Part shown: piece by piece, positions 6,132-13,160 of the stretch
Layout of the letters: the number at the start of each line of letters is the position of its first letter
How positions within the stretch are numbered: the first letter of the stretch is position 1
From: an uncultured Cloacibacillus sp.
Lineage (GTDB): Bacteria; Synergistota; Synergistia; Synergistales; Synergistaceae
Direction: 5' to 3'
NCBI GenBank assembly: GCA_900545755.1
Contig: URAG01000050.1
Coordinates: 1 to 16,556, forward strand
DNA: 16,556 bases
The notes under the pieces: generated by a model
Told to the model about the DNA's origin: nothing
The model's input: only the letters and a program-made list of their open reading frames with translations
Database searches by the model: none
Position numbers and translations under genes: made by a program

Positions 6132-6455
6132 CATGCGCGGCACCGCCGCGTTCTCCGCCGCTGATTTCGCGGCGCCCCGTGAGGCCTGCGGAATCGCGAT
6201 GTTTTAAGCAGTTCCAGTCAAAGCACCGGACGACGCGCGGCTTGCGCGGTTTTTCTGCGATTCGGCGCCGCGGCGGTAAATATGCAAGAAAGCCTTCGCT
6301 CATAGACAAACGAAAAAAGCCGCCTGCCTGAGCCTGCGGCTTTTTGTATGCGTTTAGTCGTTTTCGTAGATTTGCGGCGCGCGGCTGCGTTTGAGTATTG
6401 TTTCATAAACTTTATGCAAGCAGCGTAGGCTTGCGGTGCGTTTGTGATTTTACCA
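6132..6455. other. Intergenic region between convergent genes
   Basis: No convincing gene lies in these 324 bp. Short open frames on both strands lack ribosome binding sites and recognisable domains. The only clear element is the bidirectional hairpin at 6314-6345. The remainder is GC-rich with scattered short inverted repeats. Confidence 0.5.
6314..6345 (-). terminator. Bidirectional terminator hairpin
   Basis: AAAAAGCCGC (6314-6323) and GCGGCTTTTT (6336-6345) form a perfect 10-bp inverted repeat with a 12-base loop. The A-tract and T-tract at the two ends let it act in both directions. It lies downstream of the minus-strand small membrane protein gene and also downstream of the rhodanese gene, at a convergent gene end. 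Confidence 0.75.
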
Positions 6456-6716
6456 TTACGGCTTCGCGCCGCCGGATTTGTCCTCGTCCCGTTCCTCTTC
6501 TGCTTCGAGCGCTTTTCTCTCCTGTTCGAGCTCTTCGAGGTAGCCCTTCCAGAGCTTCAGCGCAGCGGCGGCGAATACTGTGCCGCATACGAGCCCAGCT
6601 GCGATAGGCACGGGCTTCGGCACGCCCATCGCGTAGCTGCCGAGCCCGCCGAGCGCGTAACCGTAGGCGACTATGGTAGATATTGAAAGGATCAATACAA
6701 TCAATCTCTTGTTCAT
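6456..6716 (-). CDS. Small two-helix membrane protein, unknown function
   Basis: I start at the ATG at 6714-6716, giving 86 residues beginning MNKRLIVLILSISTIVAYGY. This puts a positively charged N-terminus directly before the first hydrophobic helix (about 5-30), while an upstream in-frame ATG at 6782 would add 22 residues with no supporting ribosome site. A second helix (about 38-58, PIAAGLVCGTVFAAAALKLW) is followed by a highly charged, Glu-rich tail (EELEQERKALEAEEERDED) likely to form a short helix in the cytoplasm. No strong Shine-Dalgarno is visible for either start. I recognise no family. It is convergent with the rhodanese gene and divergent from the GntR regulator. Confidence 0.55.
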   Translation of the reverse strand: MNKRLIVLILSISTIVAYGYALGGLGSYAMGVPKPVPIAAGLVCGTVFAAAALKLWKGYLEELEQERKALEAEEERDEDKSGGAKP

Positions 6717-6785
6717 GGCGATTATTTTACGGCTCGTGTGCACGGCTGTCAAAAATTTTCCGCAGAGCCAGAATTGCTCCATCTT

Positions 6786-6816
6786 TTGTTGCGTGCGCGC
6801 GTTTTTATGCTAAGAT
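6786..6816 (+). promoter_or_regulatory. Candidate promoter for the GntR regulator gene
   Basis: TGCTAAGAT (6808-6816) is an extended -10 with TAAGAT at 6811-6816. TTGTTG (6786-6791) could serve as a -35, with a rather long 19-base spacer. It lies about 70 bases before the regulator's ATG, in the divergent intergenic region, where autoregulation by a GntR protein would be expected. No clear palindromic operator was found by eye. Confidence 0.35.
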
Positions 6817-6887
6817 TGTTAGTTGTGTTTGTTCTACACCGCGTGCGTAGGAAGCGTGCGCGTCAGTTTTAGGAGGATGTTTTAATA

Positions 6888-7556
6888 ATGCTACATCGGA
6901 TGTATAACACCTCGTCGGATTCCGTGTACATAGAGCTGCGCGGAAAAATCTTGAGCCGCGAGCTAAAGCCCGCACAAAGGCTCCTCGAGGTTAAAATAGC
7001 AAACGAGATGGGGGTAAGCCGCACGCCGGTGCGCGAAGCGCTTCGCAGGCTGGCCAACGAAGGGCTAGTGAAGATCGTGCCCAACAGCGGCGCGCGCGTC
7101 GCCTCGCCGACCGCCCACGAAATGGACAACTCATACTCCGTCCGCGAATATCTTGAAAATATGAGCGTCGAACTCGCCTGCCGCTCCGGCATGGATAAGC
7201 GGACGCTGGAGCGTCTTGACGGCCTTGTGCGCGACGGCGACGCAGCCTTTGAAAGCGGCGATACGGATGCTTTCTTAGCTGCAAACGCCGATTTTCACCG
7301 CGTTATTGCTGAAGCGGGGAAGAACTACGTGCTCAGCGAGTATGTGGACAATATAATACAGCGCACCAACGTTTATATTTATTTCTACAGCAAGTTCATT
7401 GAAGCGGAGAACAAGTCGTCCGGCGAGCACCGCGCGATTTTGCGCGCTATCGCCCAGCGCGACAGAATCGGCGCGCAGGAGCTTATGAGGGCGCATCTGA
7501 AGCGCGTCCATGCAATGTTCTCGGATGCCGCCGTGAAGGCGAAGGAAAACGAATAG
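6888..7556 (+). CDS. GntR-family transcriptional regulator, FCD (FadR) subfamily
   Basis: This 222-residue cytoplasmic DNA-binding protein has AGGAGG (6871-6876) 11 bases before the ATG. The N-terminal winged helix (about 10-75) carries the GntR signature: LKPAQRLLEVKIANEMGVSR runs into TPVREALRRLANEGLV (46-61). The C-terminal all-helical FCD ligand-binding domain (about 85-212) shows the metal-site pattern NADFH (133-137), SGEHRAIL (178-185) and MRAHL (200-204), giving His137, His181 and His203. The usual first Asp of that pattern is Asn133 here. FCD regulators typically sense carboxylic or sugar acids. The gene ends 18 bases before a co-directional sugar aminotransferase gene, so regulator and enzyme are probably one transcript. 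The effector cannot be predicted. Confidence 0.9.
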   Translation: MLHRMYNTSSDSVYIELRGKILSRELKPAQRLLEVKIANEMGVSRTPVREALRRLANEGLVKIVPNSGARVASPTAHEMDNSYSVREYLENMSVELACRSGMDKRTLERLDGLVRDGDAAFESGDTDAFLAANADFHRVIAEAGKNYVLSEYVDNIIQRTNVYIYFYSKFIEAENKSSGEHRAILRAIAQRDRIGAQELMRAHLKRVHAMFSDAAVKAKENE

Positions 7557-7574
7557 AGGGGGATCGAAGAAACC

Positions 7575-8723
7575 ATGCCTAATATGACGAATATACCGTC
7601 GTTTGACTTGACCCGCAACTATGCGCGCGTCAAGGAGGAAATTAATGTAGCGGTGCTGCGCGTGCTCGAGACGCAGCATTTCATCCTCGGCCCGGAGGTT
7701 GAGGCGCTTGAGCGCGAGCTCGCCGCCTATCTTGAGGTCAAGAGCGCCGTCGGCTGCGCCTCTGGCACCGATGCTCTCGTGCTCGCCATGATGTCGCTGG
7801 ATCTAAAGCCAGGCGACGAGGTCATCACGACGCCTTTTACATTTTTTGCGACCGTCAGCTGCATTACTCGCTGCGGCGGCACGCCGGTCTTCGCCGACGT
7901 AGACCCAGCAACCTACAACGTCAAATCTGAAGACATCCTTGCAAAGATTACGCCGCGTACGAGGGCCGTGCTTCCGGTACATCTTTTCGGACAGATGTGC
8001 CCGCTAGAAGAGATTAAGGACGAGCTTGCTTCCCGCAACATAGCCCTTGTCGAGGACTGCGCGCAGGCGATAGGCGCGCACCGCATGATAGGCGGCCGCG
8101 TCGCGCGCAGCGGCTCTGTAGGAAAGATGGGCTGCTTCTCCTTCTTCCCGACGAAGAACCTCGGCTGCTACGGAGACGGCGGTATGGTCGCGATAGCCGA
8201 CGATGAAGAACTTGCAGCGAGGGTGCGCCGCCTGCGCGTCCACGGAGCTGGGACTACTTACTTCCACGACGAGGTCGGCATCAACAGCCGACTTGACGCC
8301 CTCCAGGCCGCGATTCTTCGCGTACGCCTGCGCCATCTCGAGGGGTGGAACGAAGAGCGCCGCATCGTCGCCGGACGCTACATGATGTTGTTCGGCGAGA
8401 AGGGACTGCTCGACTTTATAACGCCGCCTGCGGAGCTTTCGGGCGGACGCCATGTCTACCACCAGTACGTTGTACGCGCAAAGCGCCGCGACGAACTCCA
8501 GAAATATCTCGCTGAACGCGGAATTACGACGCGCGTCTATTATCCGCTGCCGTTGCACCTTCAGCATTGCTTCGCCTACCTCGGCTACAAGAAGGGCGAT
8601 TTCCCGACGGCCGAGGCGCTCGCCGGCGATGTACTTGCGCTGCCGATGTTCCCCGAGCTGCTGCCGGAGGAGCAGGAGCGTATAGTGGGTGAAATTGCCG
8701 GTTTTTACGCTAAACAGGCATAA
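7575..8723 (+). CDS. DegT/DnrJ/EryC1/StrS-family sugar aminotransferase
   Basis: This 382-residue PLP enzyme is full length. It shows SGTDALVLAM (63-72, phosphate-binding region), PFTFFATV (87-94), VHLFGQM, VEDCAQAIGA (159-168, Asp161 pairing with the pyridine nitrogen) and SFFPTKNLGCYGDGG (189-203, Lys194 forming the internal aldimine). It also has HGAG, the GINSRLDALQAA block, and a C-terminal TTRVYYPLPLHLQ segment. Such enzymes transfer an amino group from glutamate to keto-sugar nucleotides for surface polysaccharide. The N-terminal DLTRNYARVKEEI and FILGPEV resemble the WlbC/WbpE-type UDP-3-keto-sugar group, but the exact sugar is uncertain. A G-rich site (GAGGGGG, 7555-7561) precedes the start. 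The upstream FCD regulator is an unusual partner for an LPS sugar gene. Confidence 0.88.
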   Translation: MPNMTNIPSFDLTRNYARVKEEINVAVLRVLETQHFILGPEVEALERELAAYLEVKSAVGCASGTDALVLAMMSLDLKPGDEVITTPFTFFATVSCITRCGGTPVFADVDPATYNVKSEDILAKITPRTRAVLPVHLFGQMCPLEEIKDELASRNIALVEDCAQAIGAHRMIGGRVARSGSVGKMGCFSFFPTKNLGCYGDGGMVAIADDEELAARVRRLRVHGAGTTYFHDEVGINSRLDALQAAILRVRLRHLEGWNEERRIVAGRYMMLFGEKGLLDFITPPAELSGGRHVYHQYVVRAKRRDELQKYLAERGITTRVYYPLPLHLQHCFAYLGYKKGDFPTAEALAGDVLALPMFPELLPEEQERIVGEIAGFYAKQA

Positions 8724-8739
8724 GGGGCGGCAAATATCG

Positions 8740-8745
8740 TATAAT
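8740..8745 (+). promoter_or_regulatory. Candidate -10 box before the zinc peptidase gene
   Basis: A perfect TATAAT lies 17 bases after the aminotransferase stop codon and 33 bases before the chosen peptidase start. No convincing -35 was found upstream. It suggests that the peptidase has its own promoter. Confidence 0.45.
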
Positions 8746-8778
8746 AGAAGTAATTTTAAATAACCTGGAGGTGTGCGG

Positions 8779-9471
8779 ATGTTCTATCCGTTTTTCGACC
8801 CTACTATGATTCTGCTCATTCCCGCGATCGTACTCTCGCTTTGGGCGCAGTTCAAGGTGAAGGGGGCGTTCGCCAGATACAGCGAAATCAGAGCGGTGAG
8901 CGGGCTCTCCGCTGAGGAAGTCTCGCGCAGGCTGCTTGACAGGAACGGCCTTTCCAGCGTGCGCATCGAGCGCGTACCAGGCGAGCTTTCCGACCATTAC
9001 GATCCCGGCGCGAAGGTGCTGCGCCTGTCCGACAGCGTCAACGCCAGCCGCAGCATCGCGGCGATAGGCGTCGCGGCGCACGAGGTCGGACATGCGGTGC
9101 AGGACAAGGAGAACTACGGCTTCCTTAGGTTCCGCAACTCGATAGTGCCGGTCGTGAACCTATGCTCGATGGCTTCCATGCCGCTCTTCTTTATCGGGCT
9201 GATTATAGGGTCGCTGAATCTTCTGAACCTTGGCATCGTGCTATTCTGCGGCGTGCTCGTGTTCCATCTTGTGACTCTGCCGGTCGAGTTCGACGCGAGC
9301 GCCCGCGCGCTGCGCATGCTGCGCGAGACGAACATTCTCTCTCAAAAGGAGATAGGCGGGGCGAAGGCCGTACTCGACGCGGCTGCTCTGACCTACGTGG
9401 CAGCGCTGGTAATGACGGTGCTTCAGCTCGTGAGGCTGATCGCGCTGAGCGGGCTGCGCCGCGACGAATAG
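8779..9471 (+). CDS. YugP-like membrane zinc metallopeptidase
   Basis: I choose the ATG at 8779 because GGAGG (8767-8771) sits seven bases upstream; GTG codons at 8771 and 8773 overlap that site. The 230-residue product has an N-terminal helix (about 8-24), the zinc motif HEVGH (101-105) within AAHEVGHAVQ, two central helices (about 123-165), LPVEFDAS (168-175) with Glu170 as the probable third zinc ligand, and a C-terminal helix. This is the standard layout of the bacterial 'zinc metallopeptidase' family PF04298 (YugP), about 225-230 residues. Substrates are not established. In many Clostridia this gene lies close upstream of rsmB, as here, though a terminator and possible promoter separate the two in this window. 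Confidence 0.9.
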   Translation: MFYPFFDPTMILLIPAIVLSLWAQFKVKGAFARYSEIRAVSGLSAEEVSRRLLDRNGLSSVRIERVPGELSDHYDPGAKVLRLSDSVNASRSIAAIGVAAHEVGHAVQDKENYGFLRFRNSIVPVVNLCSMASMPLFFIGLIIGSLNLLNLGIVLFCGVLVFHLVTLPVEFDASARALRMLRETNILSQKEIGGAKAVLDAAALTYVAALVMTVLQLVRLIALSGLRRDE

Positions 9472-9512
9472 CGTGCGGCGGGCAAGCAGCAAACAAAAAC
9501 TTTCCGATTTTT

Positions 9513-9540
9513 ATCGCCGGTCCAGACAGACCGGCGATTT
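9513..9540 (+). terminator. Terminator hairpin after the zinc peptidase gene
   Basis: ATCGCCGGTC (9513-9522) pairs perfectly with GACCGGCGAT (9529-9538) across a six-base loop, followed by a short T-run. It begins 42 bases past the stop. The tail is short, so termination may be partial. A TTTTT run just upstream could serve the other strand. Confidence 0.7.
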
Positions 9541-9555
9541 TACGCCCGTATGTTA

Positions 9556-9561
9556 TACAAT
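9556..9561 (+). promoter_or_regulatory. Candidate -10 box before rsmB
   Basis: TACAAT within GTTATACAATAG lies 50 bases before the rsmB start and just after the terminator hairpin. No clear -35 element was seen. Position after a terminator is the main support. Confidence 0.35.
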
Positions 9562-9610
9562 AGTCAAATGAGAAAACCGTGCGTGCGTCGCGCGGCAAGG
9601 GGTTGAGATC

Positions 9611-10951
9611 ATGAGAGGACTTGAAGCCGCTCTCGCCGTCTATGGCGAAGTGCGCGGCGGCGCTTTCGCATCCGAGGCGCTGCGCAAGGTGTACCAGGAC
9701 ATCGCGCCGGGCGACAGGAAGCTCGCCGCGACGCTGCTCTACTGTACGCTGCGCAGACAGAGCCTGTGGAAGACGATGCTGCTTAAATACTGCAAGCGGG
9801 GGCCGCGTGAGCTGCCGCCGCTTACGTGGAACGCGCTGATGATAGGCATAGCGGGCATCGTCGAGTTACGCCACTTTGCGCTGCCGGTGCTGATAAACGG
9901 TCTCGTGCAGGCGATAAAAAACAACGGCGGGCAGAAGGACGTCGGCCTCGTCAACGCCGTGCTCCACACCATGTCCGACGAATATCCGAGATTCCTAGAA
10001 AGCCTGAAAAAAAGCTCGGCGCTGCGCGACCAGGCGCTCTATTGGGGCGTACCAGGCTGGGCCGCCGCTCAGTGGTCGAAAGAGCTATCCATACAGGAGG
10101 CCAAGAAGCTCGTAAAGTCGAGCGGGATGAAGACGTATCTATCGCTGCGCCTTTCGGAGGGCGTCGACAGGGACGAGTACATAGCGGAGTACAACGCTTC
10201 AGGCCGCCATGCATGGCCCTCTCCATTCATCGAGCGCTCCGTGCGCACCGCGGCGAACCCATTCCCGCTTGAGCTTCCTGGCTTCGGTGAAGGCAAGATA
10301 ATGCCGCAGAGCGAGTCGTCAATGCTCGCCGCCGAGACTCTGGCTAAGCGCGCCGCAGGGAAATATGTGCTCGACATGTGCTGTGGGCGCGGCGTAAAAA
10401 CGGGCCAGCTCGCGGATATTATGCGCGGCGCGCGCATAGAGGCGTGGGACGTCTCCGAGCCTAAGATAAAGTCGGCGAAGTTCGAGATGATGCGCATGCG
10501 CGCGGAAGAACGCGTGAAATTTAAATGCGGCGACTCTCTGACGCTCGAGCCTGACGAAGCGCCGGACACTATACTGCTTGACGCGCCATGTTCCGGAAGC
10601 GGTACGTGGGGCAGGCATCCCGAGGCCAAATGGCGCTGTTCGCCGGAGCAGGTAGAAGAAAACGGAAAGCTTCAGCGCAAACTGCTAGAACGCGCAGTGA
10701 ATTTCCTCGCGCCCGGCGGCGTCCTCATGTACAGCACATGCAGCCTCTTCCGAACCGAAAACGAAAAAATAGTCGCCGACGTCATGAGCCGCCATCCGGA
10801 GCTTGTCGAGCTTCCGGTCGAACGTAGGGCGGAGTTCATGCGCCGCGGCAAACCGTACGGGACCGTCATCATGCCCGCGCTGCCGTGGGTCGACGGATTT
10901 TACATGGCGATGCTCGCGAAGCGCCGCCACAGCTCCGCGGAGGTGAAATAA
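9611..10951 (+). CDS. rsmB: 16S rRNA cytosine-C5 methyltransferase, RsmB/Sun type
   Basis: This enzyme methylates a cytosine of 16S rRNA using S-adenosylmethionine. The 446-residue protein has an N-terminal NusB-like helical RNA-binding domain (about 1-130, with GDRKLAATLLYCTLR and LINGLVQAIK) and a C-terminal Rossmann methyltransferase domain. The catalytic cysteines are both present: Cys327 in DAPCSGSGTWGRHPE and Cys377 in STCSLFRTENE. The SAM loop reads DMCCGRGVKTGQLAD (255-269) where the family usually has DxCAAPGGKT, an unusual substitution in a normally strict motif. AAGGGG lies about seven bases before the ATG. The stop abuts the next start, so it is co-translated with the PASTA protein. 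Other members of the family (RsmF, NSUN) lack the NusB domain, so RsmB is favoured. Confidence 0.88.
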   Translation: MRGLEAALAVYGEVRGGAFASEALRKVYQDIAPGDRKLAATLLYCTLRRQSLWKTMLLKYCKRGPRELPPLTWNALMIGIAGIVELRHFALPVLINGLVQAIKNNGGQKDVGLVNAVLHTMSDEYPRFLESLKKSSALRDQALYWGVPGWAAAQWSKELSIQEAKKLVKSSGMKTYLSLRLSEGVDRDEYIAEYNASGRHAWPSPFIERSVRTAANPFPLELPGFGEGKIMPQSESSMLAAETLAKRAAGKYVLDMCCGRGVKTGQLADIMRGARIEAWDVSEPKIKSAKFEMMRMRAEERVKFKCGDSLTLEPDEAPDTILLDAPCSGSGTWGRHPEAKWRCSPEQVEENGKLQRKLLERAVNFLAPGGVLMYSTCSLFRTENEKIVADVMSRHPELVELPVERRAEFMRRGKPYGTVIMPALPWVDGFYMAMLAKRRHSSAEVK

Positions 10952-12133
10952 ATGGGTAGAATACACCGCTTGGGGATGCTTGTCGCCTTCCTAGTCATAA
11001 TCGGCTGCGCATACCTGGGCGTCAAGATGGTCTTCGTCGAGGACAAGAACGTCGACGTGCCGGGCGTCACTGGAATGCAGCTCGTCGACGCGCTCAACGC
11101 GCTCCAGACGCGCGGGCTTCTCGCGAAGGTCGACAAGGTCGACTCTTCAGCTCCGGAGGACACTGTGGTCGCGCAGAACCTGCGCGCTGGCGACAAAGTC
11201 TCCAAGGGCAAGGTCGTACTGCTCCGCGTCAGCAAGGGCGGAGCGGCGCACGCGATACCCGACGTGCGCGGACTGAAGTTCGAAGAGGGCGTAAAGATGC
11301 TCAGCGACGCCGGCTTCAAGGTCGACCGCGTCGTACGCGTCACCGACAAGCTCACGCCGTCGGGCACTGTGATCGCGCAGAACCCAGCAGCGCCGCAGCG
11401 CGTCTCGTCAAACTGCATGGTGACGCTGCTCGTCAGCAGCGGCGCGAAGGGTGAGAACTCCTTCGTCGCCGTCCCCGATCTGCGCGGCTACGGACAGCAG
11501 GCGGCGATAGATATGATCGAGCAGCTCGGGCTGCGCCTTGGACAGACCTCCGAGTCTCCTTCCGACGCAGTGCCGGAGGGCAGCGTGCTTGCCTCGCGTC
11601 CGAAGGCTGGAAGCCGGGTCCCCGCCGGTTCGCTTGTGAGCCTCACCTTCGCGCGCGCTCCGCTTCCGACCGACGCGCCGCCTGTCGAGGCGCCGCCTTC
11701 GAACGACCAGGACCCCGCGCGCGCCGAGGCTGTGCGCAAGGTTGTGATAAAGGAGACCAAGCCCGTGACGATACCGACGAAGCTGCCGCCGCGCGACGAA
11801 ACGCAAGTGGCGACGGCCCCGCAGCAGCCGTCGCAGGCGAAAGCACCGCCTGCCGCCGAAACTCAGCCAGCGCAGCCGCCACAGCAGGAAGAGCCGAAGG
11901 CTGAGCGTCCGGCCGGCCCGCAGAAAACGGCTAAGGTGCGCTACCAGGTGCCGCCGCTCGCCAAGCCGCTCTCACTCAAAATCGAGCTTATGGACGATTA
12001 CGGCACGCGTGTGCTGAAGGACGGTACGGCAAAGAGCGGGGAATACATATCGCTCAACGTCCCGTACTCGGGAGAGGCGAGGGTGACGATCTATCTCGGA
12101 GGCGAATTCGTATGGCAGGACCGCTACAACTAA
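10952..12133 (+). CDS. Membrane-anchored triple-PASTA protein without kinase domain
   Basis: This 393-residue protein begins immediately after the rsmB stop, with GGAGG (10939-10943) inside the rsmB end. One N-terminal helix (about 8-28) anchors it, with the rest outside the cytoplasmic membrane. Three PASTA repeats follow: about 33-96 (VPGVTGMQLVDALNAL), 100-165 (IPDVRGLKFEEGVKML) and 171-235 (VPDLRGYGQQAAIDMI), each with the paired 'VxxQxPxxG' type second half. Residues 238-327 are a Pro/Ala/Gln-rich spacer. The last 65 residues (KIELMDDYGTRVLKDG to YLGGEFVW) resemble the beta-rich extension that ends many clostridial PASTA kinases. There is no protein-kinase domain. PASTA domains bind peptidoglycan stem peptides or muropeptides, so a cell-wall sensing or tethering role in the periplasm is likely. 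Confidence 0.9.
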   Translation: MGRIHRLGMLVAFLVIIGCAYLGVKMVFVEDKNVDVPGVTGMQLVDALNALQTRGLLAKVDKVDSSAPEDTVVAQNLRAGDKVSKGKVVLLRVSKGGAAHAIPDVRGLKFEEGVKMLSDAGFKVDRVVRVTDKLTPSGTVIAQNPAAPQRVSSNCMVTLLVSSGAKGENSFVAVPDLRGYGQQAAIDMIEQLGLRLGQTSESPSDAVPEGSVLASRPKAGSRVPAGSLVSLTFARAPLPTDAPPVEAPPSNDQDPARAEAVRKVVIKETKPVTIPTKLPPRDETQVATAPQQPSQAKAPPAAETQPAQPPQQEEPKAERPAGPQKTAKVRYQVPPLAKPLSLKIELMDDYGTRVLKDGTAKSGEYISLNVPYSGEARVTIYLGGEFVWQDRYN

Positions 12134-12156
12134 CAGAACTCAAAAAAGGACGCCGT

Positions 12157-12807
12157 ATGCTCATAGCGCCGTCGCTGCTCTCCGCCGACGCGCTCGACAT
12201 CGGCGGGCACATCGAGCGGCTTGAAGGCGAAGCCGACTGGCTCCATGTCGATATAATGGACGGCCATTTCGTGCCGAACTTCTCATACGGTCCTGCGCTC
12301 GTCAAAGCGCTGCGCAAACGCTGGCCAGAGGCATTCCTCGACGTCCACGTGATGGCGGAGCCCGCCGAGGACTTCGTAGATATGTTCCTCGCCGCCGGCC
12401 CTTCGTTGCTGACGGTACACGCCGAGGCTGCGAAGCACATCCACCGCGTGTTGCAAAAGATAAAGGATGCGGGCGTCCTCGCAGGCGTCTCGATAAACCC
12501 GGGAACTCCGGTTGTGCTGATTGAGCCCGTGCTCCACATGGCGGACCTCGTGCTCGTCATGTCCGTCAACCCAGGTTATGGAGGACAGTCCTTCATCGCC
12601 GAGACGCTCGACAAAGTCCGCGAACTGCGGATGCGCCGTGCTGAACTAGGCCTCGGCTATATCATCGAAATGGACGGGGGAGTGAACTTGATGAACGCCG
12701 CCGCCGTCTGCGAGGCGGGCTGCGACGCCGCCGTCGCAGGCAATGCGGTATTCGGACAGCCGAACCCAGCCGAAGTGATAAGAAAAATGCGCGCGTCGCT
12801 CGAATAA
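12157..12807 (+). CDS. rpe: Ribulose-phosphate 3-epimerase
   Basis: This cytoplasmic pentose-phosphate enzyme interconverts ribulose 5-phosphate and xylulose 5-phosphate. The start at 12157 has AAGGA (12146-12150) six bases upstream; an in-frame ATG at 12112 lies inside the preceding gene. The 216-residue TIM barrel has IAPSLLSAD (3-11), the metal and catalytic set His30, Asp32 (HVDIMDGHFVPN), His64 (LDVHVM) and Asp173 (EMDGGV), the VNPGYGGQSF loop (137-146), and the phosphate-binding AGNAVFG (194-200). All match the family, whose usual length is 215-225. It closes the rsmB - PASTA - rpe operon and is followed by a strong terminator. Confidence 0.95.
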   Translation: MLIAPSLLSADALDIGGHIERLEGEADWLHVDIMDGHFVPNFSYGPALVKALRKRWPEAFLDVHVMAEPAEDFVDMFLAAGPSLLTVHAEAAKHIHRVLQKIKDAGVLAGVSINPGTPVVLIEPVLHMADLVLVMSVNPGYGGQSFIAETLDKVRELRMRRAELGLGYIIEMDGGVNLMNAAAVCEAGCDAAVAGNAVFGQPNPAEVIRKMRASLE

Positions 12808-12828
12808 CGGCGCAGGCGTACAATATAT

Positions 12829-12863
12829 GCAAAAGGCCGCGGCTTAGCTCCGCGGCCTTTTGC
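12829..12863 (+). terminator. Strong terminator after rpe
   Basis: A perfect 14-bp inverted repeat, GCAAAAGGCCGCGG (12829-12842) with CCGCGGCCTTTTGC (12850-12863), surrounds a seven-base loop. The stem contains its own A/T tracts, so it could work in both directions. It begins 22 bases after the rpe stop. Confidence 0.85.
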
Positions 12864-13160
12864 GTACCCGAACGCCGATACTCGCCGGGCATGGTGTGGC
12901 GGTGCGCCAAAAGTATTGGCGCGCGCAGGCGCAGTAATATTAGAATAAACGCAGTATAAATCCGCGCACAACGCGCTGTGGAGGTGGGCACGCAAGGAGG
13001 CAAACTCCATTACGCTCGGCTGTCTTCAGGAAAATCCGAAAAAGCGCGCAAAACGCGGTGGAAAATAAAAAACGCGGACAGACTGAGTTCCGCTCAGGCG
13101 CTCAGAAAATGCCGGAAGTATGCGAAACATCAGCAAATCTTGTGAAGGGAGCTCCGCGCT
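12864..13160. other. Intergenic region upstream of the DUF4405 gene
   Basis: No gene was found in this stretch of nearly 300 bp. A 7-bp hairpin GCGCCAA/TTGGCGC (12904-12910 with 12916-12922) and a TATAAA (about 12955-12960) within CAGTATAAATCC are the only visible elements. The latter could be a -10 box but would leave a leader of about 200 bases. A ribosome site AAGGGAG (13145-13151) serves the next gene. Confidence 0.4.

Noticed and set aside
4726..6309. A 527-codon open frame on the minus strand opposite the rhodanese gene
   Set aside because: It mirrors the GC-rich codon pattern of the sense gene, shows Arg/Leu/Cys-rich nonsense composition and no domain, and crosses the clear terminator at 6100-6131.
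6717..6782. Longer form of the small membrane protein starting at 6782
   Set aside because: The 22 extra residues have no ribosome site and would put a Cys/Trp-containing stretch before a normal positively charged membrane-protein start.
8771..8778. GTG codons at 8771 and 8773 as the zinc peptidase start
   Set aside because: They overlap the GGAGG ribosome site, whereas the ATG at 8779 is ideally spaced from it.
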